The position numbers and the translations under genes are program-made. DNA of 64,000 bases from positions 1 through 64,000 of the forward strand of contig JAVYIG010009917.1 in assembly GCA_035222895.1 (NCBI GenBank), written 5' to 3'. This stretch comes from Strongylocentrotus droebachiensis. Taxonomy: Eukaryota; Echinodermata; Echinoidea; Camarodonta; Strongylocentrotidae. Within the stretch, counting starts at the first letter, position 1. Each line of letters opens with the position of its first letter. Positions 25,301-40,300 of this stretch are shown piece after piece. The notes under the pieces were generated by a model, which saw only the letters and a list, made by a program, of their open reading frames with translations, searched no databases and was not told where the DNA came from.

Positions 25301-28300
25301 TTTCATGTGACGCATGACTTTGCAATTTGTAAATGAAATCACGATTGAACATTGAACTGATGTGACCTTTAACCTGTCGTTGAGATTCAATTTACAATGC
25401 AATTGCTACTTCTTGTGCCATAATTCTCACATGGGCGCTCCAAATCTAAGCCCCGCTTTTTGTTTGGTACGTTGCCGCATATACTATAGGGCTTATATTC
25501 ATACTTTCATATTCATATTCATATTTTAATCCGGACCCCCCCCCCCCCCCCCCCAACCAAAAAAAAGTTAATTTGGAGTCCTGACTCTCATTGCATGTCA
25601 TGCATGCCTTTGCAATTTAATGAAGTCATGACTGAACATTGAACCCCGTATGATCTTCAACTTTCAGTAGGAGTATTCCCACAAAAAAAGTTTTTAATGA
25701 AAGTAAAATTATGCCACTTTTTCGCCACTTTTGTGCAGTTCAAAAAATGGATATGTAGAAAATTAGTTTCTTAAATTTGTAAGGACTAAACAATATGTGT
25801 ACATGTAGCTAAGAAAATTAGGGTTTCTATTTTGGTTAATTTTGTTGTTTTTATAGTACAGTGTACTTTGTGTCAATAGGTAACTGCCCTTAATATGATC
25901 TTTTGCTCATAATTCAATCACTGTCCATAGCACTCAAAGTCTTTATTATATTTACAATGGCAATGCAAATACAAGAGATGCACATGCATGCAGAGATCAT
26001 TATGGAATCTGAAGTGAGAAGCATAGTGATGTACCTCTGGTCTTTCACTTTCGTTTTAAAAGGAGATTCAAAGGTCGATTGCTAATCAAAAGTCATTTTT
26101 CATTTCATTTAAAGGTAATAAAAAGTTTTGGGAAATTTTGAGAAATGGCTGGAAAGTGATTCTTTACAATTTTGATATATTTGGATGCCCATGTGGATGT
26201 ATTATAAGCACTAGAAAATTTACCCCCTAAAACACTTCTGCTTTCGAGAAAAAATTAATATAAACATTTACTGGTGCTCCCGGTAAATTTTGATAAATTT
26301 CAAATAGCGCCTACGGCCATACAATGGTAGCTGCGTTGTGATATATAATTTCCAAACAGAAACAGCCAATCAGTCGATTATAGTCAAGAAACATTGTTTT
26401 ATAGTTAAATTAATATTTTGACCTTGAGAGGGAGCTATACAACATAAGGAGTTAATTACTACCATTTTATCACTTTCGACTCAATTTCAACCGCGACAAC
26501 GATCACTGAATATTGTAGGATTGCATACATGTACATGTATGCTTCCAATATGTTCATTTGAAACAAATTCATGATCCCATACCAAAACTTTGTATTACCT
26601 TTAAACAAACATGGACAATGTCTCATTGAAAAAGACAACTAGACCTGTATATGTTCGACTTGTACGTGTCCTTGAAAAAGCTTTCAGTATCTCTTCCTTC
26701 TTTTGAAATGACTCTATTCCCAACCCAATTAATCCTAAGCTAGAGTCGGTTATTTTTATTTTTGTTTACTCTGTCGCTCTTTGTTGTATTATAAATGTGT
26801 TTACACCAATACTGTGGTAGTTTAGTTGTTATTATAAAATCTAGATGTTTTATGAAGTCATCTTTTCGCATGGTTAGTACTACGCAGCTGTAATTATAAA
26901 TATACTCCGTTACTCAAGTTTTCATGCATATATACGTACATGTACAGGTATGATCATCTATCAGTTGATAGATTAGGATTAGCCCAACCTTCCTTAAATA
27001 CTTTTAAATCTGCGCTTAAAACAAACTTAAAATCAGCACCTTAGGTTGGTGGCCGCACATGAGGAGACATATCCAGTTTAAACACCTTTACAACATGTTT
27101 TGGAGGAATCCTACCAAGAATGAAGTATTTAGCAATGCAATAAGATTAATTAACAGTAGATACACTTGCCACAAGTTGAAGATTTCATCATGGTAATTAA
27201 CCGGCTTTGCTCTAACAAACTTCATCATTATGTCCAAGCAGGAAAGTCAACAAGTCGGCCAAATTAAAGGTTGATTTTAAAAGCAACTGTTACTGACTAA
27301 TTACCATCTCCCTGGTATAGATCCAAATAGTTGAACTGAGCTGAAAACAGAACTTTCACCGGCTTTTATAGTTGGATTGCTGGCACAGGGTGGATGCTCA
27401 TTGGAGGACGCTGTATATGTTCCGTTTTATAATTGAACCCCAATGAACACCCCATGTAGTCCTCAACTTTTCCCTAGTCTTGTGGCTCAGACCTTTTGTG
27501 ATTATTGTTGTAGACAAAATATTTGTAACATTGGCTTTATAAAGGTACCCTCTCACTTTTACGTGCTGTCAAAAATTATTCACCTCATAAATATCATCAA
27601 GACAATCGGTGGAAAGAAACATACCTGTAAGTTACATGTAAAAATAGTGAAATTGTTGTTTCAGAGCGTGAAATTGATGGGTAAAATTTATCAGAGGTTA
27701 CTTCCTCTTTCTCCAATAGGCCATTTTCGTAATGTAACCAAATGTGTAATACATGAGTCTTTGTGAAGTACCTCGATACAAATTATGTCATTCACCTGAT
27801 AAGAATACCGGTAATAGTATTTCAATAGTCAGAATGCAAACTGCATATATTAAGTGTTGCTAGGTAGGGCAAGCCATAATGGTTGTCCTACCTGGCAACA
27901 AGTTATGTATGCAGTTTGGATTCCGTCTATTGAAATACTGTTATTCTTATCAGGTGAATGAAATAATTTGTATCGAGGTACTTCACAAAGACGTTTGCAT
28001 TAATTTGGTTACATTACAAATAAAACCTATTGTTTTGACCTGATGATATAAGGAGGAAGCTGTTTGTAGAAAGAGCCTTGATGTGCTTTTGTTATAAAAT
28101 GTTTTTGTAATCATTCTTTTGTAGTCATTTGAGAAACATTCCAGTCTGTATTATAAACATTCCAGTCTGTATTATTTTATTGCTAGCTGATGTACCCATT
28201 TCATATGAACTCTGTTCTTTGCAAGCTAAATGCTAGACTACATACATGTATTATACACTGTCCTTATTTTACTTGTTATTTTGTCTTTCTTTTCCATACT

Positions 28301-31300
28301 GTTTACATTACCATCAGTGAGAAGTACTAGAAACAGACTTTCCTCTGATTGTTTTAATCTGCCAAGTTTGTTTTACTCAATACTATAGTATACATCGTGT
28401 TAGGGTATAGAATCAAGTAGTATCCCCATACACTGAGTAATGTAAGAGACGCCCCCCCCCCCCCCAAACAAAATTTGTAAAAAAGATCTATAAAATATCC
28501 AAAAGAAATCACAGTTACACGGAAGCATAAACTAGAGCAAAAAAATGCAATAAAATATCTAGAAAAAGCCTGAATAGATATGACCCAATAAAAAGTTAAC
28601 CTTTGTTACCTTTATTAGGAAAACTATATTTTGAAAAGAAGATTCATTGAACCCCATACCAAATCATTTTACATTGCTCCCCTTACCCACTTTAAAGATA
28701 TTATAAACAAAGTGGCTTGACCAAAATGGTCTTGTTATAGAGACTGTTGTTTTAGACTAATTGATTTCCCCCAAAATTCACAACAATGAAATAGCAAATT
28801 AAAGGCTTCCCCCAATATTTCTGCTCTTGGTCTGTTAACCCCCATGGTCTTCCTCTGTTAGTCTAATTACCTGGTGTCATAACAGTTCCAGGAAATAGTT
28901 TATTGCTATTACCAGCACCTCCACCCTTGCAATCCTGATACAATCTGACAAATTTAGTTCATGATTTAGGATACTCTGATCATGACTGGTTTCCGGTGCG
29001 AGTGTTACAGATTTGTTTGACTTTGTAAAAGGACATGAACACTTTTTCCCCACATATCTAATCATCAATTCATCATAAATTAATCATCAACTATTTGTGA
29101 TCTGAATACTATGATGCATTCCTTTAAAAATTCATTTCAATTGCTGAAACGATATAAATCGTAGAGAAAGGATATACCGAACTTACCTTATAGCTTACTG
29201 GTTTTAACTTATTTTAACTTATTTTGTTTCCAATTTCATTTTGAGTTTTTGGGCAACCAATTTGTCAAGCCTTACATTTACATGTACAGTGTAACCTGTC
29301 TATAAAGACCACCCAAAGGAGACAAGAAAAGTGGTCTTTATAGGCAGGTGGTCTTTACATGCATGTACAGGTTCCTTTTACATGTTATGATAAACCATTT
29401 TCAAGGGTACCAAAGAATGTGGTCTTTGTAGACAGGTGGTCGTTACAGCAGGTTTGAGTGTACATGTACATGTATAATCTTAGTTGTTTGGGCAAGTGCA
29501 GTCAGGGTTTAAGCCAGCATTGTGGAGATGAAGTTACCTAATAATTGGGCGGGTCTCCACTCTAGACTAGGTATGATCTGGAATGGAATAGGGGGAAATC
29601 CCCTTGCTTTGTACAAGACCCTTGTTGACAAACTCAAAATGATTACCGGTAAGCCACTTCAGAGAGGCATTTCTGTGCATGGGCAGATAAAGGTAATTTG
29701 TACAAAACCGTAAAATCCATCAATGATGACTTGATACATATTCACGAAGCTTATGTAATCATAATCTATAAATCTATGATACAAAGGTGGAAATATTCTT
29801 CTCAAGAGGGCTAACAAAAGGTCTTCATGAAGCACCTCCATTATTACTTTAGCATTGATCATTCTTAAATGCACAAAGTGGGACGTTTCCATGAGTGAAA
29901 CATGTGTGGATAATTAGGGGTAATTTGTACTTAAGTGCTATCTCTGAAGTCGCTAATTGGGGTGCCAGTGAGCACATACATGTACATGTAGGACCCGTTA
30001 CTTGAGGCGTAGTTAAATGCATTGTACTTAAAAGAACCGGTACTTGTAGTTATTTTCCAATGTGATGAATGTCTAAAAACCAAAGAAGATTCTCTTGAAC
30101 CAACAATATTCACATGTGATTGTGCATAAATTGATTTGTAACTGTGGTTGTGACTTGTGAATATTTTGTGATCACTACCTGTACTATGATAAGGCAATTT
30201 CACTAAAATAAAAATCTTATATCTTGCTCAGTTTAAACTGTTTAAACTTCCTCTTTGAAAACCAAGTGACTTTTCACCCTTTTTATTACAGTGTGTACAT
30301 GTAGTTCGTGTATATTTCATGTACCCATAATATTTGTTCTTCATGTTTACTTAAATCACATATTTTTCACTGATGCTGTCTCAGTTTGTGTAGACCTGTC
30401 TGCCTAAATTTTGGAAATATGATATTTGACTCAGATTTGAAATAATGATTGCTACACTTACATGTAGGCAGCAGTGATGAGTAAGGCAGTAAGCCATGCT
30501 TAGCCAAAGTTTATTACAAAATTGTAATGAATATTTTTCCTGTTGATTAAAAAACTTGATGTGGTTGCAACTGTGGCCTATTTAGAGATTGGTTATTACT
30601 CATACATCATTAATACACTCATTTTTCATAGTATTACAATGACCCTTCGTAGCTTTCTGCATATCATTATCAGGTTCAATTTTTACTGGAATACCGTTTC
30701 TTCATATAATTGATCTTCATAACAGGGCCCATTCACAAAACTTGTCATCAATGACAAATGACAGTCATTTGTCATTGAAAAAAGGCTTTGTGAAATGGGT
30801 CCCAGGAGTCTGTTTTCATTTGTTAATCTATTCGTGCTCTTCATTAATTGAAAGAATACATGTACATACAGTCACAAAAATTATCTACACTGAGGACTTT
30901 ACCATTGTTCAAAAAAATATAGCACAGTCATGTACCTTTTCTTGAAAACACACATCCAAACCTTTAAGGTGTTGAAAAGAAAATTCTGCATCAGGTATTA
31001 GCATTATGTGCCCAAATACATAAGGCCTACGTATTCAAAATTTCCAAAAAAGTCAGGGGTGCAACCATTAATATCTTGGTAAACTGTCTGTTAAATGACA
31101 AATTACCATTAATTGTAACCTTAATGTAAAAGGCTATTGTAATACAATAATTTATGTTAAATTTTTCACTGTCCACAAATGTAAGAAGGTAAAAATAAAA
31201 TTTTCTTTTGCCATAAATTTCATGGGTCTTAAAAAAAAAGCCAGTCTAGCTACTCACACCCACAGTTAGTGTAAACGAGACAGGAGAAGTACATCATTAT

Positions 31301-34300
31301 GTAAATTCACTCTCAAGGATGCATGTCTAGTATGGAAATCTGAGGGGTTGAGATGGGGGTTTTACCAGTCTTTGAATAGGAAGCGCCTGTTGTCAAGGAT
31401 GTGTAGGGATTTTGGATTATTTCATTTCACATTTCATTTAACCCTGAGGGATGGGGAATGGGGAGTATGTATGTTGGGAAGGTGAGATTGAACATATTGG
31501 ATTTAGGGATATTGCAGAGGAGTGCTGCGATCTCTAGAGATACATGTAGAAAATATGCGTAAGCAGGATCTGTGGTGGGGGTGGGAGTGGGGGTAGAGAG
31601 AAAGAGAGGGAGAGGGAGAGGGAAAGATGGGGATGGGAATATTGGCGGGAGTGGTGCAATTTTCAGAGAGGAAGATTAATAAGCTGGATTAGAAGTAGGG
31701 TGAGAAAAGAGGGATGGAGATACAGAAGGAGAGTGAGAGAGAGGGTGAGAGAGAGAGGGGGATGGATAATTGACAGGGAGTGCTGTGATCTCCAGAGCAG
31801 TACAAAATAAGCTGGAGAGATAAGAAGGCAGGGATGAAGAGAAAGTGAGAGAGGGATGGATGGATATACATCGATCTAGGGAGAGAGAGTGTGCGAGAGA
31901 AAGGAGGATGTGAATTTGCAGAGAGTGCTGCAGTGTCCAAAGATGGAGAAAAAAAGTGGAGAGGAGGAGGAGGAAGCGGTAGTGATGAAGAGAAAAGGGT
32001 GTAGAGAGAGAGAGGGAGAAGGGGGGGGGGGGAGGATGGAATGTTTACAAGAGTGCTTTGATCTGACTAGAAGGCAGGAATAAAACAGAGGAGGGTAGAT
32101 AGATAGATAAAGTTGTAGATAGAAAAAGGCCGTCTATGTACAACTCTAGTTATCACCTGGGTAAACTAAAAATGAAATGAAATAAAACCTGATCGGATTA
32201 CACTCTACAAAGGTGACAGAAAAGCTACCATTAGTTTTTCATATGTGAAGGGGTTATATAATTAACTATTTATAAGTTACAACGTGATGATTCTAAGAAA
32301 GAAGCCATTGTGATTCAGAATGAGACATCACTGTAAAGTGGAAGACAAGGAGGCGTGACACAGTTTTGTTTGCTCGAGCTGACTTCTTCATCCCGACCCA
32401 GAGGGCTAAATCGTTTCTCGTCCGCGTGACAGAGCAAACAATCCACGCGTAGCCTCCGGCTGAATTAGCTCCAAAGACGCGGGGGTCGGAGCGGGAGCAA
32501 AAATTCGGTGACTGGAGTGGAAATAATCGAGACGACTCGGCCGCCTTGCTCAATGATGATTCAGGTTGAGTCTTGAGAGTGATACAGTGGTAGTCATTGC
32601 CTATATACCCTTGGGAATCGCATCGTAACTTCAATAATGTATAGCTTGTTTTTATTAAAGCTCGCTGTGAATAATTAGATGAGGAACATTAAGGTGAAAG
32701 GAAAAAAAGAAGGATCAATACGAAGTGACATAAATTCAGCCTGATGCGCAATTGCACATGATGTACAATGAGAAATATTACACAAAGTCATGGTGTGTAT
32801 TCAAGAAATACTGTGCAATAGGTGATGATCAAAAGTCACAATTATAGAATTTGATATTACCGGTAATACTCTTATGATATAATAGGTTGCCTACCTAGCC
32901 TAGAAGGCAAAATCACAATGAATTGCAAAATTGTTTCCTTTTCTTCCTTCTTGTTTGTAAATAAGTAGACAGTCAAGGCTCCATACTTGTAGATGTTGGT
33001 TAAGCATGAACTTTCATGAATTTCAACACAGTTTACGTCTGCTTATAATACCGGTGTCATGACTTGAGAGAAATTTCTAGTTCAACAAAAAACAGATCAT
33101 AAACATGAAGAAGATAGAGAGAGGATATTAGGCATCATTCATTTGTGCACCATTCACACGAAAACCAAGTTTTGATTTCATATGAGAGCGGGATCGAAGG
33201 CCGTAATCTCTTTGTAGAAGTATATATTTGAGCAACACTTTTCTTCCTGACCACACATGAGTGCACATGTACATCTAACTACCGGTACTTTGTTCAATCA
33301 CAATTATTTTAAAGGGATCCGGTAACTTTGTCTCAGATTCTGAAACAAAATCCTGGATTTAGCTCATGCTGCAATGATAATTATAAACGTTTAGGTCAGT
33401 CAGGAATCCCTTGACTTTTATAAGCCGATCGATCACCTGTCTGATTATCAAGATATTATGATTGGAAATCGAAATCAAATTTTGCGTTTTCCTAATGGTT
33501 TTCATTACACTACAGTCTATTGGGAGAAAACGAGTATGGTAAAACCAGTCACTCAAAGATTTTTACTTTTGTGAGGCACTTCTTGGTCATTTTGAAGCGC
33601 TTTTTTGTTAGGGCTTCAATATTACACCATATCACAGTCACTGATATCACATAGGCCATAGGGCCGTGCATCTCAGATTAAACATTGTTAAACGATGCAA
33701 TTAAGGTGTGTTACAATTCAATCTAAACACAGAGCTAGAATCCTACTTCAAGCTACATCGTTACAAAAATTATAGTGCAAACAAGCCCTGTTTATTGAGA
33801 AAAATATGACGTCTTCAGAAAGCGATCCCTAATGACTACTGATGGGTAGCAAACAGTCGTTCTTCAGAGACGGATTGATTTGAATATATTAATATGCCTC
33901 TTAGCATGATCTATAGATATCACTGCCCCAGTTCCAACGTTTCGATGAAGGAAAAGAGTAAATGTCTTTGGTGCGTATCTTTGTAAAGATGCTGGTAAGG
34001 AGATAGTTATTGTGAATTTCTTGGAGTAATGGATGATGCGCCATAGAAACGCATCTGTGGATGCTTGTTGTTTATCCAAGATGCATGTACATGTAAGATG
34101 CTTGTAAGATGCATGTACCTGTATGATTGCTTGTATGACTAATAGAATACATGTAGAATGTCATTGGTTCATCTCCTTTTATAAGTTTTCCAAAAATTGT
34201 TCTTGGATTTCTTTTCTTGAATGAGAATTACGGTAGTTTTGTATGCGGAGAATGTATTGAGTAAGATATTGGGAAAAATAAAGAGATACAGTGTCTTTGT

Positions 34301-37300
34301 TTGACTAAGAGGCATATTACTTTGGTTTGGATCCAGAATGGAACTAACTTAAATATTTAAAGACAGAGTTGAGGCTCTTCTGGCTCCTAAGAGATGATTA
34401 CAGTTCACTCTGAATACTAGTCATGTACAGCATTTATGATAGTTCCTATCCACCAAGTTCTACTGTTTTAGGCACATGAGGATAGTGAAATAAAAGTTGA
34501 GGTTGAAATACAGATAATAATTAATTACAAAGTTGTTGTGAATCTCTTGGAGTAATGGATTACATGGAGGATACAGGGAAGACATAAACTTGGAATCTTA
34601 CTGATGTGTTGTGGATTATTGGAAATCTTTTTTTTTTAGTTTTACTTTTACTCAGAATATTCTGGATATTTATAAGCAGAGCATACATTGTAGATACATT
34701 GTAACCCTGTCAGTGCTATTTTGAACCGAAGAAACCATACAGGACTATATATGTTGGATTCATCGTTCAGAATTACGCCAACACATTCATCTTCTCGGTT
34801 GAAATTAATACGCCATATCTTGTATAAAAAGGTTTTTTAATAATACATTTCTTGACCTTGTTTTGGCTACAACATTACATACATTTAGGGGCAACTAATT
34901 AAGCATTTAGAGATGCAGATTATTATTATTTTTTGTCAACATCTAGACTGTTTTTAGTCCGGTTTTATCAGAATTCAGGAAGAGCTAGGGGTGTGTTCAA
35001 GCTTTTTTTTAAAGCTAGAATCACAAATCAAAACGCCATTAAAAAACATAGTTACTGTGGGAGAGCGTTCAAGCGATTTTCCATCAAGCCCAGCCACTGC
35101 TCATCACCCTGCGCAGTTTGACCCAGGAACTATAGGTCAACTTCGCCGCATGCTTTCTGAATTTGTTTACGGTCGACTGCATGTTGGCCAAACCGGAAGC
35201 AGGCCAAAATAATGACGTCATAGAATCATGATTGAGAACTCTGTTGCATTCAAACAATTTTTTTGCGAATCACGTAACAAAACGCATCTTTTTCAGCATT
35301 TCATGTTTACGTTTTGGAACATGTTTACTTTTACGACCTACAAACAAAATCATTTGAAATCGCTGGAACGCAACCGTGTTTCAAACTAAACGTCTTTGAA
35401 AAACGTGTTTCTAGGGTGAGGAGTGTCGCTTGAACACACCCTAGGTCCAAGAAATGGAGTTTCTTGAGAGCAGATTGTCCGTCTCTAGAGAGGTGTCCCC
35501 AATCGTGTGAACTTGATGCAATCTCAAACCAATCAGATCTGAAAGCACCCTGTGGCCGACAGAGAAAGGAAGAAGGCGATAGGGAGAGACGATACAGAGA
35601 GATAGAGTAACAGATCAATACAATTGAATGGAGAGTGAGAGATACAGAGATAGAGTAACAGATACATGTAAATTCAATTGAGAGAGAGAGAGAGAAGCAC
35701 AGTTTTAGAGATAAAGTACATATAACAGATAAATTCAATTGAGAGAGAAAGAGAGAGAAAATAGCACAGATACAGATAAATTCAATTGAGAGTGAGAGAG
35801 AGAGAGTTGCACAGGTATAGAGATAGAGTAACAGATTATAACTGAATTGAGTGAGAGAGAGAGAGAGAAAGACAGACATAGGCAGAGAGAGAGAAAATAA
35901 ATAAAAGAAGCAGAGTTGGAATAACAGGTCGATAAAATGGAGAGACAGAAATACTGAAACAATCAGAAAGTAACATTTCAATTATTAACAACAGTGATAT
36001 ACAGGAGCATAAAGAAATGAGAGAGAGAGAGAGAGCAAGCAAACTATTAGTCTACAGCCTGGACTGTTTCCGTGTTGCGTGCCCAATCAGCTGAGAAAAT
36101 AACACACACTCAACACTGAACCGGAGACAGTCCTTGCTTCTCATTCTCTACCCCAATACTGACAAGTGTTTTGGGGGATCAGGTGATGAGTGGAGAATAA
36201 AAGTATGTAAAAACACACAAAATCTGGATAACATAACTGTTCCCAGAAATAAACTACACTTTACAATGTGGCAGGCTTGAATACAATTTCATAATTAATG
36301 ATAATTAATGGGAGGTTGTTTGTCTTTTACCTAGACAGGATGTCCTGCATACCTCTCAACAGATCTGGGGCCTGTTTCACAAAGCCTTTTTTCAATGACA
36401 AATGACAAAAATCAGTGACAAATCTGCTGATAACCAATCAGAAGCGAGGATTTCAGTAGCTTATAACAGAAACTGTCATTTGTCACTGATGACAAGTTTT
36501 GTGAAACGCCCCCCAGATCCTGTTTCATCACTGAAATATATTGGATTACCAGGAAACCACTACGGTAGTCTCTCTTCCTGGTCAATCATGTGTAGTTGTT
36601 TATAATAATAATAATATTCCGCCTTTATATAGCGCTTTAATACAATGTCTCTAAGCCCTAATACAGATATACTATTACTCCGGTCATTGGATTCAGTGCT
36701 TGCCCGCACACACTGTGTGCACAATCTCCACACAGCATTCCAGCCAGGCGTTACTTGACGCTCAAAAACTGTTTGACCAACAATGACGGTCGCATCCTAC
36801 CGGGTACCCATTAAACACCTGGGTGGAGAGTAGCAAAGTGCAGGTTAATACCTTTCTAAAGGATATTAGTGCGTACCTTCGACCTTCCCATTTACAGTCG
36901 GGCGCCTTAAACCACCCAGCCATCTCTAGAAATAAGCAACAAAATTCTTCACATCTTTTATTTAAGATTGAGCGGTTGGTCCTGTTTAATTTGAGGAATA
37001 GCTTTGACAGTTTACTTTGATTCTCTGTCTTTCTGCATTTCTTCATAAGATATTACCTTCATGGTTTCATAATAAAGCATGTACAGGGGGTGCTTCACAA
37101 AGACTTAGATTGACTTTAAGTTCGACTTAACTATGGCAGGCTGTTCTTGCCACTGTTTGCTCTCACCATTTACTGGCATTAGTCTCTCAAGGGAGGTACA
37201 AATCATGGTCACAAATCTACAGAATTTACTTTTTTGGAAAATTCATTATTGAAGGAAAATATAATATCTGAAAGATCATAATGGTGAGAGCAGACAGTGG

Positions 37301-40300
37301 CATGAATGGACTGCCATAGTTAAGTCCAACTTAAAGGTAATACAAAGTTTTGGGATGGTGTCATGAATTTGGTTCAAATGAACACATTGGAAGCATAAGC
37401 GATCCTACAATATGCAGTGATCGTTGTCGCTGTTCAACTCGAGTCTAAAGTTATGAAATTGTAAATAATAAACTATTTATGTTGTATAGCTCCCTCTCAA
37501 GGTCAAGATATTAATTAAGCTATAAAACAGTGTTTCTCGACCATAATTGACCGATTAGCTATTCCCGTTGGGAAATTATATATCATATCTACATATTCTG
37601 AGATTTTCATGGTCGCAGCTACTATTTTACGGCTGTAGGCTATATTTGAAATTTATCAAAATTTACCGGGAGTACCGGTAAATTTTAATATTCAATATTT
37701 CTCGAAAGCAGAAGTGTTTTAGGAGCTAAATTTTCTAGTACTTGTAATACATCCATAGGGGCATCCAAATATATAAAAATTGTAAAGAATCACTATCCAT
37801 CAAATTTTCAAAATTTCCCAAAACTTTGCATTACCTTTAAAGTAGATCTTAGTTTTTGTGAAATACTCCCCCGGTATCCTTTAGAAGCTAGATGTAGGTC
37901 AAAAACTGAAGAAGAAAAAAAGGTGAAATCACTTATTGGAGGCGGAGGATGCGCACACCTGGTAATGAATAGAGACAAGCTGATCTTTTGATGCATGAGT
38001 GCTACATGCCATCAAGTTGCAGCTTTATACATACTCAGAAAGATGTTTAGGTGAAAAGCCCACGTTATTTACAGGTTGTTTATCCAACCCAAGCTGGTAC
38101 TTGGTTTGTCATTACAAGGGACATCCACACAAGGATCCAAATATTGTGGTTTTAATAGTAGCATATTTTTATGATTGAAGTAATTACAAAATTAATGTAG
38201 TTGCTTTTACAACATCCACTGGAAGGATATCAGTAAAGCTATGAACAGGTTGTGATGTTTTCATTACAAGCTTATTCACACAATAGTTTTGAGCTTTGCG
38301 ATTTTGATATGAAACATCGCAATGTTAATACATGTACAGTTGCCTGGGCAGCATCTAATATAAAAATTAAATATTATTATTATCTAATGAAACCGTCATA
38401 CAATGTTAAGTTCAAATTTATTGACATTCCATTGAGTTGTACATGTGCTGTATCACAGTAGGATGTTGGTGGTCTTTTTGTTATGATGGTTTCAAGACAT
38501 GCTGTGTTGAGAGCTTACCAGTAAGCCATAACATTGCGCTTTTTCTAAAATCGCAATGTTTGGACTTTGGAGCATAGTGTAAATGGACCCCACGGTTTCA
38601 AGACATGCTGCATAGAGAACTTACACCATAACATTGCGATTTTAGAAACAGCGCAATGTTTGGAGCGCAGTGTAAATGGACCCCACTGTTAATGTACACA
38701 AGATTCCGAAAGGGGAGCAGGTTGCAAAGAGAAAAATGAAGTATTAAAAATAGGAGGGAGTACTTGTTCATTGACATTTTCTAGTTTGTCATTAGACATT
38801 GATGAGTTATTGCAATGTGTATGCAGTCGGACACCATACAAACAATATTATATGATCATCTGGTCACCATAAAATTCAACAAATCATAAACCATTTGTAT
38901 ACACTGCATCATGTGCTTATGGAAACGGTTCTAAATTCATTTTTGAGGATAAAATGATTCAGTAAAGTTTGATGCCATTAAAATAGAATTATATGATGGT
39001 CCATTTTATAAACAAAGCTCCCCTGGGTTAAACAAATTGTATAATCAACGGTACATGTAGGAGATGGGTATGGTCTTTTGATTAAAGGTAATACAATGTT
39101 TTGGGAAATTTTGAACATTGGCTGGATAGTGATTCTTTACAATTTTGATATATTTGGATGCCCCTGTGGATGTATTATAAGCACTAGAAAATTTAGCCCC
39201 TAAAACACTTCTGCTTTCGATATAAATTGAATATAAAAGTTTACCGGTGCTCCCGGTAAATTTTGTGAAATTTCAAATAGCGCCTACGGCCATACAATGG
39301 TAGCTGCGACCATGAAAATATCAGAATATGAAGTTGTGATATATAATTTCCAAACGGGAATAGCCAATCGGTCGATTTTAGTCAAGAAACATTGTTGTAT
39401 AGCTAAATTCATATTTTGACCTTGAGAGGGAGCTATACAACATAAACAGTTTATTATTACAATTCCATCACTTTAGACTCGATTTCAACCGCGCCAACGA
39501 TCACTGAATATTGTAGGATTACTTATGCTTCTAATATGTTCATTTGAACAAAATTCATGACCCCGTACCAAAACTTTGTATTACCTTTAAAGCTGTAAGC
39601 TATGATGACACACACACAAAAATATGATTTAATAAATTAAAAAAAAAGGATAATTACAATTTCCATTATTGGATTAGGAAAGGCAGGAAGGGTTGGAGAG
39701 AAGAAGCCCTGAAATGGTAATTATCTTGATGAATTCATGATTGATGTCTATATGCTTGCGATTGCTGTCAATCAATTGTAATTCCATTAACTCATTATCT
39801 TTGTATGAGGTTCCTCACGTAAAGTGAATTCCAGGACAATAACCCTCACAATAGTATTCGTGCTTAGGATTTCTATAAAAGATAAATTATCTAGCGATTG
39901 TGCAACACTGCAATGTAAAATAGATAAATTATGTTTGATGGGAGGGTGTGGGTGATTTCTTTTGATTTGTGATGTAGGCCGATCTGGAATATAGCTATTC
40001 CGTTTTGGGATAGCCATACCATGAAATTGTGTGTGTGTGTGTGTGTGTACGCTTGAATACTAATGATACGTCAGATAAAGAAATGTTGTATAACTAGGGT
40101 CTTGGCATCGTTTCGAATAAGAACTCGATAAAGGAATATTTAGTTTGTGGAGGTATGGTAAAACTAGCGTGAGTTGGCAAAACTACATGTAAAACCAAAA
40201 CTAAAACAACAAAATGACTTCCCTTATTTATAGTGGGGAAGGGCAGTAGTACTATGGGCAGGAGAGAAAAATAGAAAAAATATGCCCTGAAATGGCAATT

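Noticed and set aside
35331-35981. 216-codon minus-strand open frame rich in Ser, Leu, Phe
   Set aside because: It is the translation of a GA/CT minisatellite, with repeated LSLSLS; there is no splice context or domain.
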